From: Liquidambar formosana
Taxonomy: Eukaryota; Streptophyta; Magnoliopsida; Saxifragales; Altingiaceae
Reading direction: 5' to 3'
DNA length: 64,000 nucleotides
NCBI GenBank assembly: GCA_039720395.1
Contig: CM077832.1
Span: forward strand, 28,445,763 to 28,509,762
The notes beneath the pieces were generated by a model. It was given only the letters and a program-made list of their open reading frames with translations, ran no database searches and was not told the origin of the DNA. The stretch's first letter is position 1; the number at the start of each line of letters is the position of its first letter. The position numbers and the translations under genes are program-made. Positions 59,893-64,000 of the stretch are shown piece after piece.

Positions 59893-62800
59893 ATGCCACC
59901 AAAACGTGGAGGACGTGGAAAAGAAGCTTTTGGTCAAGAGTCTGGCCAAGAAGACAGTCTAGAAATCCCAGGGGATGATTCCCCTAGAAATGAAAATACG
60001 GAAAGCCAACCATTGGACCATGCAAATGTTGCCAATGAGTTTATGGCTGCTTTCAGGATGAATTTTGACACCATGATGCACGACATATCGCAGATGATGA
60101 TGCAGCAAATGTCACTTACTATGAAGACATTTGTTGAATCTAATCAGCAGATTAGTGAGAGTCTGAATAAAAATTCGGACAAATTACTTAGCTACATGGT
60201 GGAAAAACTAGGACCAGCGTTTAAAAATAATACTCATGAAAGATCTAGTCAATACGGCCGAAAGGCCGAAGGGTCAAATAACTTTAGGTATGGGGACGTC
60301 CATCTCTTGTCCAGGCAAGATCCTTTGGGGTCAAATCCATCAATATTTCGGCCAGAGGGGCAAATCCCAACTGTTCATTTGGGAAGTCAATTCGGGCAGC
60401 CAAGACCGAATATTGGAACAAGTGGAGTTAAAGATAATGTGTTTTATGCTTCACCCGGGGGGCAAATTTACAATCAAATGATGAATGACTCGTTTGACCC
60501 GACTCGAAATAGTAGTTTTATGATGGGGAATCAAACCGATATTCCAGTCAGAACAGGCCGATCCACGGCTGGAAATTATGGGGGTTCAAATGAAGCCCCA
60601 TACAATTATGTTGGTCAAGAAGACCTTACTCAGACCTTTCAGACTAATTTGAGGGACAATCCAAACAATTTCAGAGAAGAGATTGCCAATATCATTAGGG
60701 AACAAATGGGGGCAGGTCGACCACCAGTTAGAACAGCTTATAGTCGCCCTTACCCTGATTATATCGACCAGCTTCACGAATTTCCTAGAGGTTTCAAGTT
60801 TCCTGATTTCACACTGTTTTCAGGAGAAGACAAACAGTTAACCTTTGAACATGTTGGCCGATTCACGTGCCAATGTAGTGAAGCAAGTAGTAGCGGCTAT
60901 TTAAAGCTGAGACTGTTCCCAAGTTCTTTAACCGGTTGGGCGTTTAATTGGTATATTAATTTACCATCAGGGTCAATTACAACCTGGCAGGAAATGGAAT
61001 CTCTTTTTCATGTTTATTTCTGCAAGGCAGAAACCGAAATAACGGTCGCTGATTTGGCCCGAATGTGCCAAGAACCTGGTGAGAGGGTTGATACCTTTGT
61101 TCAGAGATTCCGAAATGCCCAATGTAGGTGTAGGTCGAACTTAGCACAATCTGATTGTGTCAAAATGGTGATTAGTGGGCTTAATCTAGAGAATAGAAAG
61201 AAGTTCATTGGCCAAGATTTTTTCGACCTGGGCCATCTTATGACTGCAGTGTCAAAATATGAGAGAATTCTCGAGGAAGAGAATCAAAGAAAGGTTTCTT
61301 CAAGGGGAACCTATTATAGGAACCCTAATAGGGAAGTGGCTCAGATTGAAGCCATGGAAGAAAATGAAGAAACTAAGGAAGAAATCGCCCTGGCCGAACT
61401 AAATATTAATCGGCCGTATACATGCAGGGCCCTGGTAAAATCCAAGGTGCAAGAATTAAAACAGAATTTCCAAAGGAAACCAAACAATGGTAACCAAAAT
61501 GGAAACAATTTTAGGGATAAGAAATATGATTTCGACCTTTCTAAAACAGAACAGATATTTGACCTGTTGTTAAAAGACGGTCAAATTAAGTTACCAGATG
61601 GGCATAAAATTCCATCTGCTGAAGAAATGAAAGACAAAAAATATTGTAAATGGCATGATTGCTGGACACATCCAACAAATAGTTGCATTGTGTTAAGGGA
61701 TGCCATCCAAAGGTCAATTAATAATGAAAAACTAAAATTCCCTGAGGAGAAGACTGTTCATCAAGTTGATGAAAACCCGTTTCCTTTTGAGTTTCCAGTT
61801 AATATGGTTGTTTTACAGGTACATGATCCTGAAGTGTCGACCAAGGAGACCGTAAATGCTGGACAGAAGTCGGAAGATAAAGGGAAAATTGTCGTACAGG
61901 CTCTGCATCAGAAGAATAAAGAGATAAAATCGGTCTCGTTTATCCCTGAGGCCGAAGGTGAAATTCATGCTTACTCAGGAAGAATAGATTCCGGTAATAT
62001 CAAGAGGTGGACTAAGGTAGCGATAGAACATCTCAGCGATATTTATGGTCATCCAATTTATTGCCGAGGATGTTACAGTAAATTGGCAATGCCTCAGTAC
62101 GATCCTGGAAACTTGAAGAAAGCTGTAATTGGGGATGTTGAAGTCTCTATTTATAGAGGCGAGCTACAGGTCAGGGGCCTTAATGAGGCTGAAGTTGCAA
62201 ATGCTGCGGCCAGAAGGCCGAATAAATATGAGCAGAAGTTTAGATCAAGTGGTCTGTATAAGGCCAGAATTGAGAAAGAAAAGATAATACAAGAAGAAAA
62301 TGAAGAGCATGCTAGAAGTCTGAAGAAGGGTTATCGAAAGACTGATGATAGCAATAAAAGAATTCGACCTGATGAATATTCAAAAGGTCAGGGTTTGCAA
62401 ATCACTGTGAGAAATGATTATCGGCTTAAAGACAGTCAGGCCGACCAAATGAAAAGGGGTCAAGCGTCCAGTTCTGGGACCATTGAAGGAGATTTGCGTG
62501 GCCTGATTAAACCCAGAATGGTGAAACCTAGGCCGATACAGAGAGAAAGGTGGGCTCAGGCTCGACACCCAAAATTCGGTCAGCCCGAAATGACTCGGAC
62601 TCAGAAGAGGAGGCTCCAAAGAATGCAAGCTGAAGAAAAAAGGGAGCTGATTAAGAAAACTGGAGGATACCGAATTCGGGCTAATATTTGGAAGCGTCTA
62701 GAAGCAATTGAGGAAGAAAATAAGTCCCTGCAAGTAGCTATTGAAAAGTGCAAAGAGGATGAAATCTTAGAAGCTGATGATTTTGATGCTGAGGACGATG

Positions 62801-63615
62801 ACACTCTCCAGTTCGGATCTCTTCCACCAGTTAGAGTCCAGGTAAATATGGTTTTTATTTTACTTGTTGATTTCAAAGCTAAGGAGGGCCAAACTTTGTC
62901 TTTCGATGATATTGATGTTGGGTTTGAAGGAAAACTTTCAATTAATGAAATTTCAGAAACTCCAAATCGGTCTACACAGACCGAGTTACCTAGTGAAAGT
63001 ATTACTTTTACCAAGCCTAGTGAGAATATGGCTAAACACTTGAAACCCTTATATATTAAAGCTCATTTCAATGGGAAACCAGTTTCAAGGGTTTTGGTAG
63101 ATAATGGAGCTTCTATTAATATCATGCCAGTTTCGGTTATGAAGAAATTAGGAAAGACAGAAAAAGATTTATTGCCTGCAGAAGTTTCAATAGTAAACTT
63201 CATGGGTGGAGCTGTAAAACCTGAGGGGGTTGTTCCTATGGAAGTTACTGTAGGAAATAAAACTAAAATGACGGCATTCTTCATCATGAACTCGGCCTCG
63301 AATTATAATGCACTGTTGGGCCGTGATTGGATTCATGCAAACATGTGTGTTCCATCTTCACTTCATCAGTGCTTGATGATTTGGAATGGAGACAAGGCTG
63401 AGTTAATTCAGGCCGACAGTCACCTATTTGCTTTTTCAAACAATTTTGCTGAAGCTGCTCTCTATGAGAAGAACATAAGACCTTTAGAATCTATAGGGTC
63501 TGATAAAAATGGCCGACCCCTTAAGGTCGCTTCTCCAGTGTTGGATGGAGGATGCCATATAAATTCGGTCTCCCAAATGGCCGTACATGAAAATGTAAGT
63601 TTAAATGAATTTTGA
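59893..63615 (+). CDS. Gag-protease polyprotein of the Ty3/gypsy element
   Basis: ATG at 59893 (MPPKRGGRGKEAF) is the first start after the primer-binding site; the frame gives 1240 residues. A low-complexity N-terminal part is followed by the retrotransposon Gag capsid domain (about residues 290-455; FPRGFKFPDF to GWAFNWYINLP). A zinc-knuckle-like CKWHDCWTHPTNSC lies near residue 582. Long charged, lysine- and glutamate-rich linkers follow. An aspartic protease domain lies near residues 1055-1180, with active-site motif VLVDNGASINIMP and a downstream ALLGRDW. The active site is DNGA where retroviral-type proteases usually have DTGA or DSGA. The ORF ends in TGA at 63613, and pol continues in the next frame. 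The product would build the virus-like particle and cleave the polyprotein. Confidence 0.85.
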   Translation: MPPKRGGRGKEAFGQESGQEDSLEIPGDDSPRNENTESQPLDHANVANEFMAAFRMNFDTMMHDISQMMMQQMSLTMKTFVESNQQISESLNKNSDKLLSYMVEKLGPAFKNNTHERSSQYGRKAEGSNNFRYGDVHLLSRQDPLGSNPSIFRPEGQIPTVHLGSQFGQPRPNIGTSGVKDNVFYASPGGQIYNQMMNDSFDPTRNSSFMMGNQTDIPVRTGRSTAGNYGGSNEAPYNYVGQEDLTQTFQTNLRDNPNNFREEIANIIREQMGAGRPPVRTAYSRPYPDYIDQLHEFPRGFKFPDFTLFSGEDKQLTFEHVGRFTCQCSEASSSGYLKLRLFPSSLTGWAFNWYINLPSGSITTWQEMESLFHVYFCKAETEITVADLARMCQEPGERVDTFVQRFRNAQCRCRSNLAQSDCVKMVISGLNLENRKKFIGQDFFDLGHLMTAVSKYERILEEENQRKVSSRGTYYRNPNREVAQIEAMEENEETKEEIALAELNINRPYTCRALVKSKVQELKQNFQRKPNNGNQNGNNFRDKKYDFDLSKTEQIFDLLLKDGQIKLPDGHKIPSAEEMKDKKYCKWHDCWTHPTNSCIVLRDAIQRSINNEKLKFPEEKTVHQVDENPFPFEFPVNMVVLQVHDPEVSTKETVNAGQKSEDKGKIVVQALHQKNKEIKSVSFIPEAEGEIHAYSGRIDSGNIKRWTKVAIEHLSDIYGHPIYCRGCYSKLAMPQYDPGNLKKAVIGDVEVSIYRGELQVRGLNEAEVANAAARRPNKYEQKFRSSGLYKARIEKEKIIQEENEEHARSLKKGYRKTDDSNKRIRPDEYSKGQGLQITVRNDYRLKDSQADQMKRGQASSSGTIEGDLRGLIKPRMVKPRPIQRERWAQARHPKFGQPEMTRTQKRRLQRMQAEEKRELIKKTGGYRIRANIWKRLEAIEEENKSLQVAIEKCKEDEILEADDFDAEDDDTLQFGSLPPVRVQVNMVFILLVDFKAKEGQTLSFDDIDVGFEGKLSINEISETPNRSTQTELPSESITFTKPSENMAKHLKPLYIKAHFNGKPVSRVLVDNGASINIMPVSVMKKLGKTEKDLLPAEVSIVNFMGGAVKPEGVVPMEVTVGNKTKMTAFFIMNSASNYNALLGRDWIHANMCVPSSLHQCLMIWNGDKAELIQADSHLFAFSNNFAEAALYEKNIRPLESIGSDKNGRPLKVASPVLDGGCHINSVSQMAVHENVSLNEF

Positions 63616-64000
63616 AACCCAAGCATATCAGGAAGCTATGCAGAGAATAGAATCCTACATGGCTTAAATCAATGAATCGGCCACATTGGCCGATTGCGTC
63701 AGAGAAGATGCAGACGAAATCACCTAAGAAGAATTAGCGATGGAGCCTAGGAAGTTGAGTGATGAAAAAGCTCAAGTCATAGACCCTTTACAAGAAGTAA
63801 AACTATCAGGAGACTCAAGGCCGATTTTTATTAACCAAAATTTACCAGAAGACTGGAAAGATAAATTAATCGGCCTACTAAAAGAATTTAGGGATTGTTT
63901 TGCTTGGGATTATGATGAATTGCCGGGTTTAGACCGAAAACTGGTTGAGCATAAATTACCAATTAAAAAGGGGTTTAAACCATACAAACAGCCTCCTAGG
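63614..64000 (+). pseudogene. Start of pol (pre-RT), degraded
   Basis: In the frame one base after the Gag frame, 129 codons can be read to the window edge. They include YQEAMQRIESYMA, then RPIFINQNLPEDWKDKLIGL, LLKEFRDCFAWDYDELPGLD and the IKKGFKPYKQPPR entry to reverse transcriptase. TAA codons at 63665 and 63725 both look like CAA-to-TAA changes. The RT catalytic core is beyond the edge. Confidence 0.8.

Larger units (their letters stand above)
59161..64000 (+). mobile_element. Ty3/gypsy LTR retrotransposon, 5' part, runs off the window
   Basis: The order is a probable 5' LTR, a primer-binding site, a Gag-protease ORF, then a degraded start of pol. The left boundary at TGTTTACACC (59161) is a guess from the TG start. 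The protein order and the FAWDYDELPGLD segment before RT are typical of Ty3/gypsy, and the zinc-knuckle style suggests the Tat/Athila clade (inference). Pol nonsense codons show it is inactive. RT, RNase H, integrase and the 3' LTR lie outside the window. Confidence 0.85.

Overview
This is nuclear DNA of a flowering plant, most likely a eudicot and possibly woody. It holds an intron-rich gene for the chloroplast import protein TIC110, three NBS-LRR (CC-type) resistance-gene loci, an ATL-type RING-H2 gene, AT-rich spacers, and many Ty3/gypsy, TRIM, hAT-like, MULE-like and Stowaway-like insertions. No bacterial, organellar or viral segment is evident. The species cannot be fixed from the sequence.

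The window is organised around a large segmental duplication. Copy A (about 85-13527) and copy B (about 23901-40267) carry the same order: long upstream region, CNL resistance gene on the plus strand, then the 3' exons of TIC110 on the minus strand. In copy A only TIC110 exons 12-15 are present. In copy B the TIC110 gene continues through 15 exons to a start codon at 50635. A third, more decayed CNL (19763-22390) with its 3' flank lies between the copies. All three CNL loci are interrupted: A by one extra base near 2679, B by one TAG codon at 30078-30080, and C by at least eight lesions. The otherwise complete TIC110 also carries one extra base in exon 3 near 48899, shown by exon-length arithmetic and by conserved residues on both sides.

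Because A and B are similar, many insertions can be read as filled versus empty sites. Copy A gained a solo LTR with a TRIM nested in it (11428-13472) and a Stowaway-like MITE (6410-6680). Copy B gained two nested solo LTRs upstream of its CNL (25209-28764) and an insertion in the 3' UTR intron holding one exon of serine palmitoyltransferase LCB1 (32859-33001). Elsewhere there is a gag-only LTR element (16709-18989), a MULE-like element nested in a hAT-like element within TIC110 intron 6, and a degraded Ty3/gypsy element running off the right edge (about 59161-64000).

Layout: 1-13.5 kb copy A; 13.5-23.9 kb fragments, the gag-only element and CNL-C; 23.9-40.3 kb copy B; 35.9-50.6 kb TIC110; 50.7-55 kb spacer; 55.0-56.2 kb ATL gene; 56.2-59.2 kb spacer; 59.2-64 kb retrotransposon. 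The only gene with a clean, uninterrupted reading frame and host function is the ATL gene. TIC110 is the only other complete host locus.
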